DNA of 64,000 nucleotides, taken from Streptococcus marmotae (lineage in GTDB: Bacteria > Bacillota > Bacilli > Lactobacillales > Streptococcaceae). The stretch is taken from positions 2,191,501 to 2,255,500 of the forward strand of contig NZ_CP015196.1 in the NCBI RefSeq assembly GCF_001623565.1, given 5' to 3'. Under the pieces are notes generated by a model that was given only the letters and a program-made list of their open reading frames with translations, did not search any database and had not been told where the DNA came from. Below, one piece after another: positions 55,808 to 62,849 of this stretch. How positions within the stretch are numbered: position 1 is the stretch's first letter; every line of letters starts with the position of its first letter. A program made the translations under genes and the position numbers.

Positions 55808-55848
55808 CTATGCTCTCCTTATCAAAAAAGCAGAAGGTTATCCTCCTG

Positions 55849-56487
55849 CTAGTTGTTATCACTGGTTGTTGTACTCTTGATGTCAGGAATGGCAGAATTA
55901 CTTACTTCAGTATTTGACTTCAAGTCATCGAACTTCCCATTCCAAGTTATCAGCTGATTGACCAACAATTGATCCCTGATTTTGGCATAGGAGACTTTCA
56001 TTGTTTTCGTTTCTGTCTGTGTCATTTTTTGTTGGTGTTCACTCATATCTGACACGTAAGTAACTTGATAAGATACCTCCACAAGTGCTTCATTAGTCTT
56101 TGAATTCACAAAAATCTTTGCCTCATCAAAACGATAGTCCAGCAAATAGTCCTTATACACTTGATTGATGGATTCTTCTTGATGTGCTATTTCTTCTTTA
56201 TAGGCTGAATCTGTCATATAGGGCTTGATACGATTGTTGTTTTCACCCATCTTTTCCTTAGTGTAGTATTGAGTGAGAAATTCCTTAACAAGTTCATCAG
56301 ATAAGACAGTTGCGTGCTCCTTTTCTTTTTCACTAGCAAGCAGTTTGTGAGCTTCTGTTTTGATTTGATGTTCTGTCTGCTTTGTGGCAGAGTGAGAACC
56401 AATGGTATAGCCCATCATCACTAGAAAACTAGTTACAGCTATTCCTCCGATACCAAGCAAAAGCCTGACTTTTATTTTATTTAACAT
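55849..56487 (-). CDS. ICE membrane-anchored protein
   Basis: About 212 residues from MLNKIKVRLLLGIGGIAVTS. One N-terminal membrane segment is followed by a coiled-coil (QTEHQIKTEAHKLLASEKEKE) and an extracellular domain resembling the small NTF2-like conjugation proteins (VEVSYQVTYVSDMSEHQQKM). It lies upstream of the primase fragment, fits the Tn5252-like module, and looks intact. Role in conjugation inferred. Confidence 0.65.
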   Translation of the reverse strand: MLNKIKVRLLLGIGGIAVTSFLVMMGYTIGSHSATKQTEHQIKTEAHKLLASEKEKEHATVLSDELVKEFLTQYYTKEKMGENNNRIKPYMTDSAYKEEIAHQEESINQVYKDYLLDYRFDEAKIFVNSKTNEALVEVSYQVTYVSDMSEHQQKMTQTETKTMKVSYAKIRDQLLVNQLITWNGKFDDLKSNTEVSNSAIPDIKSTTTSDNN

Positions 56488-56593
56488 ATGTTGTTGCTTT
56501 CTCCTTTTTGATAAGATAGCACCATCATAACAGGATTGACTTGGAGATTTTATCACAAGAAAAAAGAAGCTGGGACAGCCTCAATAGATAATC

Positions 56594-57190
56594 TTACTCT
56601 GGAGAAAAATATCCTAAAAGTTCTGCTTTATGGATTGCCTCCTGCCTATTAGTAACACCCAGCTTTGAAAATATATTTGCCAAATGATTCGAAACAGTCC
56701 GTTTGCTTAAAAACAAGGTTTCGCAAATCTCATCAATTGTTAAACCATTTCTGACCGATTCTAACACTTCTATCTCTCGAGCAGACAAGATATCCACGAT
56801 TTCTTCTGACGAAAAATACTTTTTTCCACTATATATACCTTGTAATTGAATAAGAAGTTTATCTGGATCAATACTTTTATCAATAAAAGCATACGCCCCC
56901 ATCTTTTTAGCTCGATATTCGTATATTTTTTTGCTATACCCTGTTAAAATAACGATTTTAATCTCACGTTCCTTTTTTATCATATCTTCAGCTAAGGCTA
57001 ATCCATCTGTTTCATAAATACTGGTCAAATTAATATCGATCAAAATGATATCGTATCGACTATAATCAATATCATCTACTGATTGAAAATTTTCAACTAA
57101 ATCAACACAGTTAATTGTTTCCGACAATTCTAAAATCATTTTTAAACTCTGACTAAACAACTTGTGATCATCAATTAATAAAATTTTCAT
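56594..57190 (-). CDS. LuxR/NarL-type response regulator, SalR-like
   Basis: 198 residues: receiver domain with acidic pair Asp7-Asp8, phospho-acceptor Asp52 (DIILIDINL) and Lys in AFIDKSID; then a LuxR HTH (LSAREIEVLESVRNGLTIDE...VSNHLANIFSKLGV). It overlaps the kinase gene by 20 bp. BceAB-type transporters usually pair with OmpR-type regulators, but the lantibiotic SalXYKR systems use a LuxR-type one in this order. It probably binds the duplicated promoter upstream of salX and the first peptide. Confidence 0.88.
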   Translation of the reverse strand: MKILLIDDHKLFSQSLKMILELSETINCVDLVENFQSVDDIDYSRYDIILIDINLTSIYETDGLALAEDMIKKEREIKIVILTGYSKKIYEYRAKKMGAYAFIDKSIDPDKLLIQLQGIYSGKKYFSSEEIVDILSAREIEVLESVRNGLTIDEICETLFLSKRTVSNHLANIFSKLGVTNRQEAIHKAELLGYFSPE

Positions 57191-58745
57191 GGCACAACTC
57201 CTTATCTATTGGTAATTGGATTTCTACTATAAACGTAGCATTCACTGTCTGAATTTCTATTGTTCCGCCTAAAACACTAATACGATTTTCTAAATTCTTT
57301 AACCCATAACCAAGATGGTTACTTGAAACATCATAATTATTTCTACAAGATAAATAAATAATGTCGTCAGATACAGAGAGAGATAACAAAATAATATGGC
57401 CAGATGAATATTTAACAGCATTCGTCACCAACTCTTCAATAAAACGGTAAAGAATCTTATCATACGGTTCCATTAGAAAAAAATCAGACTGAAAATCTGT
57501 TTCAACTTTTTTCGTTGTCTCATATCTCTTCAATATTCTATCAATTAATGATGTATATTTTCTAGTTAACTTCTCATCACCACTGCTCATAGGTTGATAA
57601 TAATCCATTCTCTCTCGAATACGTTGAACTAGTTCATCTGAGACATAGCCAATCTGAGTTCTAAACTGCTCATTTTCTCCATATTTATTAAAATTTTTTA
57701 TCGCCATTACACTTTGTAATACTTCGTTATGGAGAAATTCTGCAAATTGTTGCTCTATATCTTCATTAGCTAATAAATTCTTCACCATTTTATTTCGTTT
57801 CAAAAATAAAACTTCTAAATAATCTTTTGCACCCGTTAGCTGCTTACCTCTAAATAATCTAATAAATTCTTCCGTTAAAAATCCAACTATCAGCACAATT
57901 AAATTAAAACAAAGAAAACTTTGTTTTAATTCTAGTCTTGCAATAATAAATGTAGTAAGTAAAAGGATGCCTACTCCCAGTAGTACTTTTAAACTTGCCT
58001 CAATATATAATAGTTTCAACTCATCTATCTTTTTTTGAAAACTTCTATAAATTGTTTTCAAGTGGAATGAAACAAGTACAAAGAGAATTTCCACATACCA
58101 TAAAAAATTTAAAATACCAATATCAGTCGTATTAATATATAAAATAATATAAGTAACTGGTAGAAAAAATGAAAGGAAGGTCAAATTTTTCCTCTGATAA
58201 TTTAAAGAAGATTTCAACTCTTTTTTATACATTATTAACAGGACAATAGGTAAGCAAGAAATAAAAAATGATGTAAATATAGATAAAAATAAAAAGAGGG
58301 GCTCACTAAAAAAATAAGATATTTCTGTGATAATCGTGACAATAAACGTGACAAAAAACAGTTCCTCGCCTATTTTTTTACCGAGTAGAATAATAGATAC
58401 TGAACTATAAACTAATAGAAAAGAATTAATGGGATGAAATAGATCTAAAAAATGGAATAATGTATGCTCAATATTCAAATTTAGAGTCAATTGCCAACTA
58501 ATTAAAAATAGAGATAGTAATAGCCACAACTTCAATTCACTATATTTAAACTTTAAGAAATTACAAATGTAAGTAGAAATAATCAACAAAATAATAAAAA
58601 CAACTGCAAATTTTTGAGTAAAAGTTGACGAAAAATCAAATGGAATTTGAAGGTATATATAAATCATTAATATAAAATGATTTATTAAAGTTATCCACCA
58701 TAACAATAGCGATTTATCAGAAATATTCTTTAACCACGTCTTCAT
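57171..58745 (-). CDS. sensor histidine kinase, SalK-like (HisKA_3 type)
   Basis: 524 residues. About eight to nine hydrophobic segments fill residues 1-290, with little extracellular sequence. The HisKA_3 box near 335-345 reads FAEFLHNEVLQSVMAIKNF with the phospho-His, and the ATPase N box is FIEELVTNAVKYSSGH, G box LGYGLKNLENRI. Very AT-rich. It is the partner of the overlapping regulator. Confidence 0.88.
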   Translation of the reverse strand: MKTWLKNISDKSLLLWWITLINHFILMIYIYLQIPFDFSSTFTQKFAVVFIILLIISTYICNFLKFKYSELKLWLLLSLFLISWQLTLNLNIEHTLFHFLDLFHPINSFLLVYSSVSIILLGKKIGEELFFVTFIVTIITEISYFFSEPLFLFLSIFTSFFISCLPIVLLIMYKKELKSSLNYQRKNLTFLSFFLPVTYIILYINTTDIGILNFLWYVEILFVLVSFHLKTIYRSFQKKIDELKLLYIEASLKVLLGVGILLLTTFIIARLELKQSFLCFNLIVLIVGFLTEEFIRLFRGKQLTGAKDYLEVLFLKRNKMVKNLLANEDIEQQFAEFLHNEVLQSVMAIKNFNKYGENEQFRTQIGYVSDELVQRIRERMDYYQPMSSGDEKLTRKYTSLIDRILKRYETTKKVETDFQSDFFLMEPYDKILYRFIEELVTNAVKYSSGHIILLSLSVSDDIIYLSCRNNYDVSSNHLGYGLKNLENRISVLGGTIEIQTVNATFIVEIQLPIDKELCHENFIN

Positions 58746-58833
58746 ATTTAAAATTTCCTACTATGATTTTTTGTTATCATTATATCACAAAACCAGAATA
58801 AGGATGGCTAATATCCCATTCTGGTTTCACTCA

Positions 58834-60852
58834 CTAGGTCTGATTGCTAGCTTTTGTACAAATTTTATAGGTTGAATAGAGATAAATCGTAAATAAGCCA
58901 ATCATAAACAATAAATATTTTGCATCAATTACAACTGTTGTATTCGCAAAATTTTCAAAGTAACCTAGTAAGCTATTACTAAGTGCCCAACTCAATGGAA
59001 TAGCTATTAGCATCGGAACTAGAAAATAAGCGAGAATCTGTTGAAAAATAATTTTTTTATTTTGCTTCCTTTGATTTCCTAATAAATAAAGTATATTGTA
59101 GTCATTGACACTTTCCAACGCATTTGTCGAAGCCTGTAAAGATAGAATGCTCAGTGTAATTACTGTAAAAATCACCCCAACAAAAATGAGAACTAATACA
59201 ATGACTCCCATAAATCCTAGGTACAGTTCTGCTGATCGAACTTTGGTTTGATATACAAAATCAGATTGATTTCCTTCTTGATTCGTAAAATAGTATTGCT
59301 CAATCCAGCTCTCTAAAAATGATTCAACCTTTCGTTTATCGATTCCTTTTTTATATAAGGCTACATAGTGTAAGCTGTTGACCGTTAATTTTTTCACTAC
59401 TTTATCAGGAACTATCAATGTCCCTCGGTCATTATTTTCTACCGTAGTAACGAAATAAACATTTTCCAAAGGAGTCTTAGACGCTGACTTTAACGTTATT
59501 CCTAAAACAGTAACTTCATTATTTTTAGAGAGAAATTCACTAATCTGCTTCCTAGTACCTTTATAGTTTGCATTTATTAAAAATTCATTGTCAGACAAAT
59601 CAACTTCTTTTTTTCCCTGAAATCTTAATAAGGAATTGTAATCAGTAAGCGAGACAATAGGAACGAATGAATCTCCTAATCCTTTATCTAAATCCCACAA
59701 ATGGCTTGTATCAATAATATCTTTATAAGTCAAATCACTTATATAAGTTGGATACTCAAATTCTTTATTAATAATTGAAAAGTCAAAACCATCTTCTTTT
59801 AACTTATTCTTTACATCTATATGGTTATAATGGTATTTTTCTCCCTTAAACATCTGCACATCAATATCATAAGGAATAAATTTATTTAAATCATTACTCA
59901 ATGAACTGTAGGCACTACCACTAAAAATCAATAAGCTAGTTGCTAATGTCAAGGAAAGCGATAATACCGATATGGTCACCGAATTACGATCTGCCTGTTT
60001 AGATAGTTGTCTGAGTTTAAATGAATTATATTTCTTGAAATACCAATTTGGCAATGAATAAGTTAAGCGGATCAAAAAATAGCTTAATGTACTGTAAAAA
60101 ATAAATATAACTAGTACAAACAGTGTTATAAGCAACATTCCCCAATTTCTAAGAATTGAAATATGTGTATAGTCTGATAGATAGACACATCCAAAGCAAA
60201 TAACTAGTGCCGATAAGATAAATAGTACCGCTTGCCACTTTGTTTCTCCTTTTGAAAAAATAGAACTTTTGACACCATTTTCTTGAATAAGAGAAATAAT
60301 AGCTTGCTTTCTAAAGGTAAATATATCCATTACACCAATGATTCCACTTGTTGCTAAATAGGATATTCCTAATAAATTCACTGATTTCATGTCTATGAAA
60401 AACATATTACCAAAATAATTCCCCATAAAAAAATTAGATGCAATATGTGCTAGAATGATCAGCACTCCTAGTCCTAAGATAAATCCGGCAAGCAAAGCAA
60501 ACAGATTAACAACCATCGTCTCACAGAAAAGAGTTCCTACAATATGACGTTTTTTCATCCCCAATGTTGCGTATAACCCCAGCTCTTGTTTTCTTCGGCC
60601 TAATACGAAACCAGTTGAGTAAACAACTAAAAAAGCAATTGTACTCAATATAACATAAGATAATAGGCCCATATATTGTGTCATAATGGTTGTCATCATC
60701 TCCTTAGCACCTGATAAACTTTGCATGACAGGATGACTTGGCAAAGCATTAAATGCATAGAGTAGACTATAAATTAACGTCAAACTAAGAAAGTAAACTG
60801 TGTATGTCTGTAAATTTCTTTGTACATTTCTAAGAATTAATTTTGGATACAT
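58834..60852 (-). CDS. BceB/SalY-type ABC permease (FtsX fold)
   Basis: 672 residues with the ten-helix BceB layout: N-terminal MYPKLILRNVQRNLQTYTVYFLS is a family signature, FtsX segments flank a large extracellular domain (about 310-530), and two more FtsX segments close the protein. Such permeases remove peptide antibiotics from their targets in the membrane and can signal to a kinase. It lies 11 bp after the ATPase gene. Confidence 0.9.
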   Translation of the reverse strand: MYPKLILRNVQRNLQTYTVYFLSLTLIYSLLYAFNALPSHPVMQSLSGAKEMMTTIMTQYMGLLSYVILSTIAFLVVYSTGFVLGRRKQELGLYATLGMKKRHIVGTLFCETMVVNLFALLAGFILGLGVLIILAHIASNFFMGNYFGNMFFIDMKSVNLLGISYLATSGIIGVMDIFTFRKQAIISLIQENGVKSSIFSKGETKWQAVLFILSALVICFGCVYLSDYTHISILRNWGMLLITLFVLVIFIFYSTLSYFLIRLTYSLPNWYFKKYNSFKLRQLSKQADRNSVTISVLSLSLTLATSLLIFSGSAYSSLSNDLNKFIPYDIDVQMFKGEKYHYNHIDVKNKLKEDGFDFSIINKEFEYPTYISDLTYKDIIDTSHLWDLDKGLGDSFVPIVSLTDYNSLLRFQGKKEVDLSDNEFLINANYKGTRKQISEFLSKNNEVTVLGITLKSASKTPLENVYFVTTVENNDRGTLIVPDKVVKKLTVNSLHYVALYKKGIDKRKVESFLESWIEQYYFTNQEGNQSDFVYQTKVRSAELYLGFMGVIVLVLIFVGVIFTVITLSILSLQASTNALESVNDYNILYLLGNQRKQNKKIIFQQILAYFLVPMLIAIPLSWALSNSLLGYFENFANTTVVIDAKYLLFMIGLFTIYLYSTYKICTKASNQT

Positions 60853-60863
60853 CTTACTTCTCC

Positions 60864-61598
60864 CTATCGTGTATGTTTATAAATCTCTTGTAAATATTCT
60901 TCATTTGATAAAGAGTGGCGATACATATCTGCTGTAACTTGCCCATCCTTTAATAGAATAATACGTGATGAATACTTAGCTGCTGCTGGATCGTGTGTCA
61001 CCATTAAAATCGTAATACCAAAAATTTGATTAATATCTTGCAGGAGAGCCATTAAATTTTCTGAGTTAGCCGAATCTAAAGCACCAGTTGGTTCATCTGC
61101 AATCAGAAGTTTCGATTCATCAATTAGAGCACGTGCAGTTGCAACACGCTGTCTTTGTCCTCCTGATAATTGATTGGGAAATTTATTTCGTAATTGACCT
61201 ATTGATAATTTTTCTAGGATATTTTCTATTTTTACATGACAATCCGAAACTTTTTTTCCTTGAATTTGTAATGGTAAGACAATATTCTCATAAACTGTTA
61301 AAGTCTCAACTAAATTATAAGATTGAAAGATATAGGAAATATTTTGTGAACGATAGTTTGCCAATTGATTATCTGTCGCATTGATGATATCAAACCCCTC
61401 AAAGGAAATATCGCCTGATGTCGGCTTATCAATTGTTGAAACACAGTTTAACAAAGTTGTTTTTCCACTGCCGCTTGCTCCCATGATAGCAAGAAACTCT
61501 CCTGTCTTTACAGAGAGATTAACATCCGATAAAGCATGAACTAGACTATCTCCCTCACCAAACTCTTTATTTAAGTTTTTTACAACTAATTGTGACAT
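60864..61598 (-). CDS. BceA/SalX-type ABC ATPase
   Basis: 244 residues starting MSQLVVKNLNKEFGEGDSLV behind GGAGG. Walker A GASGSGKTTLLN (around 37), Q-loop IFQSYNLVETLTV, signature LSGGQRQRVATAR, Walker B LLIADEPTGALD. MacB/BceA group. It drives the permease encoded downstream. Its first codons (ATGTCACAA) and its leader are repeated in front of the small peptide gene at 61736. Confidence 0.93.
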   Translation of the reverse strand: MSQLVVKNLNKEFGEGDSLVHALSDVNLSVKTGEFLAIMGASGSGKTTLLNCVSTIDKPTSGDISFEGFDIINATDNQLANYRSQNISYIFQSYNLVETLTVYENIVLPLQIQGKKVSDCHVKIENILEKLSIGQLRNKFPNQLSGGQRQRVATARALIDESKLLIADEPTGALDSANSENLMALLQDINQIFGITILMVTHDPAAAKYSSRIILLKDGQVTADMYRHSLSNEEYLQEIYKHTR

Positions 61599-61690
61599 AA
61601 GTATTCCTCCGTTTCTATTTTACAAGACTATTATAATCAATCTGATTTTTAATATCATGAGTAATTCGTGCATAGTACCTCTAAAGAAAA
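61599..61690 (-). promoter_or_regulatory. salX promoter/leader, copy 1 of a duplicated unit
   Basis: About 90 bp matching 61853-61945. It includes the GGAGG ribosome site, TATAAT (61635-61630) with no good -35, and the conserved ATGAGTAATTCGTGCAT, which sits where an activator such as SalR could bind. Confidence 0.7.
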
Positions 61691-61698
61691 AACAAGTT

Positions 61699-61726
61699 AA
61701 AAAGCCATAAACTAGTATGGCTTTTT
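61699..61726 (-). terminator. terminator of the first small peptide gene
   Basis: AAAAAGCCAT / ATGGCTTTTT, 10-bp stem with an 8-base loop and T tract, between the peptide gene and the salX promoter. Confidence 0.8.
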
Positions 61727-61735
61727 GAATCTCTA

Positions 61736-61852
61736 TTATTTCCGTTCTTTTCGTTTTTTCATAACATAAACGATACCAATGATAGATGCTCCTAGAATCA
61801 ATACCGGAGCATAAAACTCAAGTGATCCAATAATTCCTTCCATTTGTGACAT
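61736..61852 (-). CDS. small membrane peptide 1 (38 residues), SalX-leader driven
   Basis: Reads MSQMEGIIGSLEFYAPVLIL from the ATG at 61852 (seven bases after GGAGG) and ends VYVMKKRKERK. One transmembrane helix with an acidic-poor N-terminus and a strongly basic tail. It is a paralogue of the peptide at 62226-62333 (about 30 of 35 residues identical). Start, ribosome site and promoter are copied from salX. Its role is unknown: a bacteriocin-like peptide, an immunity peptide or a small transporter regulator are all possible. Confidence 0.75.
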   Translation of the reverse strand: MSQMEGIIGSLEFYAPVLILGASIIGIVYVMKKRKERK

Positions 61853-61945
61853 AAGTATTCCTCCATTTCTATTTTATAAGACTATTATAATCAATCCTAT
61901 CTTTGAGAGCATGAGTAATTCGTGCATAAACTCTCTAAAGAGACG
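61853..61945 (-). promoter_or_regulatory. promoter/leader of peptide 1, copy 2 of the duplicated unit
   Basis: GGAGG (61860-61864), TATAAT (61889-61884) and ATGAGTAATTCGTGCATA are shared with the salX leader. The duplication extends into the first nine coding bases. Confidence 0.7.
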
Positions 61946-61962
61946 TAAAAGAGGCTGAAACA

Positions 61963-62215
61963 AACCAGGATGAGCATGTCGCACTCACCCACAAAAGAAT
62001 GTAATCCGGAAGATTACGTATAAAGAGTTTCCAGCCTCGCTTCTTTTATAGCTTTAACAGTTTGATACAGTAATTGTCTGATTTGTAAAATGTCGATAAA
62101 TCAACATTCTAGTAGAAAAGGCTAGCGAACAGTTCTTCGCTAGCCCTATTTCCAAGAAATAAGGGAGTGAGGAAAATCGATTTCTACGAAATCACGATTG
62201 AGTCACACTCCCTTT
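61963..62215. repeat. repeat family R, copy 3 (inverse orientation)
   Basis: Contains GTAATCCGGAAGATTACGTA, AGCTTTAACAGTTTGA, GATAAATCAACATTCTAG, GGCTAGCGAACAGTTCTTCG and AAAATCGATTTCTACGAAAT. It lies between the two peptide genes and inversely matches 42366-42535 and 50413-50690. Confidence 0.75.
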
Positions 62216-62225
62216 TAAATATCTA

Positions 62226-62333
62226 TCATTTTCGTTCTTTTCGTTTTTTCATAACGTAAACAACACCAATAATGGCTGCTCCTAGAATCAATGCAGGAGC
62301 ATAAAACTCAAGTGTTCCAATAATTCCTTCCAT
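62226..62333 (-). CDS. small membrane peptide 2 (35 residues)
   Basis: Reads MEGIIGTLEFYAPALILGAA and ends MKKRKERK. GAGGG lies about five bases before the ATG. It starts 19 bases after the stop of the candidate precursor peptide, so the two are co-transcribed. It is the probable parent of peptide 1. Confidence 0.75.
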   Translation of the reverse strand: MEGIIGTLEFYAPALILGAAIIGVVYVMKKRKERK

Positions 62334-62352
62334 CTTACCCTCTAAATCTTGT

Positions 62353-62514
62353 TCATTCTATCCACAGCGGACATCTGCATAAGACAGCCCTCCCACAACG
62401 ATCTTGATTAGTCATTCGAATCGCAGTTCTGAGGCTAGATGCAGAATTACCTGATAATTCTTGATTGTCAATTTCATAATGCAAGCTATCAATTTCAACA
62501 TAATTTTCTTTCAT
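62353..62514 (-). CDS. candidate ribosomally made peptide precursor (53 residues, Cys-rich tail)
   Basis: Starts MKENYVEIDSLHYEIDNQEL behind TAGGAG at seven bases. The N-terminal half is acidic and leader-like; the C-terminal half (from SGNSASSLRT) holds Ser/Thr residues and three Cys in DRCGRAVLCRCPLW. This resembles a lanthipeptide precursor, and it precedes a SalXYKR-type module, but there is no GG/GA cleavage site and no modification enzyme in the window. It may be an orphan remnant, a signal peptide for the kinase, or something new. Confidence 0.5.
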   Translation of the reverse strand: MKENYVEIDSLHYEIDNQELSGNSASSLRTAIRMTNQDRCGRAVLCRCPLWIE

Positions 62515-62528
62515 TTTTTTACTCCTAT

Positions 62529-62557
62529 AATTTATCATTTCACTCAATCTCTGTCAA
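62529..62557 (-). promoter_or_regulatory. promoter of the precursor-peptide 2 operon
   Basis: TTGACA (62557-62552), 17-bp spacer, TAAATT (62534-62529). A near-consensus promoter unlike the activator-type promoter of salX and peptide 1. Confidence 0.7.
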
Positions 62558-62624
62558 TTACAACAAGGAAAATTTATATATATCTATCCTTCGAACGTGA
62601 TAACGTCCCATCTACTACTATTCA

Positions 62625-62790
62625 TTTAACAAACTTACCAAAGTCATCAAGCGTAATGCCTTTGGATTTCGGAACTTTGAAAACTTCAAAAAGCGGATTT
62701 TGATTGCCTTAAACATAAAGAAAGAGAAGACCAAGCTGGTCCTCTCTAGATGGTAGCTGACATCTACCCACTACAGTTGACAAAGAGCCG
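62625..62790 (+). mobile_element. ISL3-family (IS1167-like) transposase 3' fragment and end
   Basis: A frame to the stop at 62754 reads FNKLTKVIKRNAFGFRNFEN...KTKLVLSRW, the C-terminus of ISL3-type transposases. It is followed by ACCCACTACAGTTGACAAAGAGCC, part of the IS terminal repeat. Only about 44 codons remain. Confidence 0.7.
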
Positions 62791-62849
62791 TATTCTATTG
62801 TATCAAGTTCCTTATTCTGACTTCTGTTGCGACTAATTTTATAGTCATA

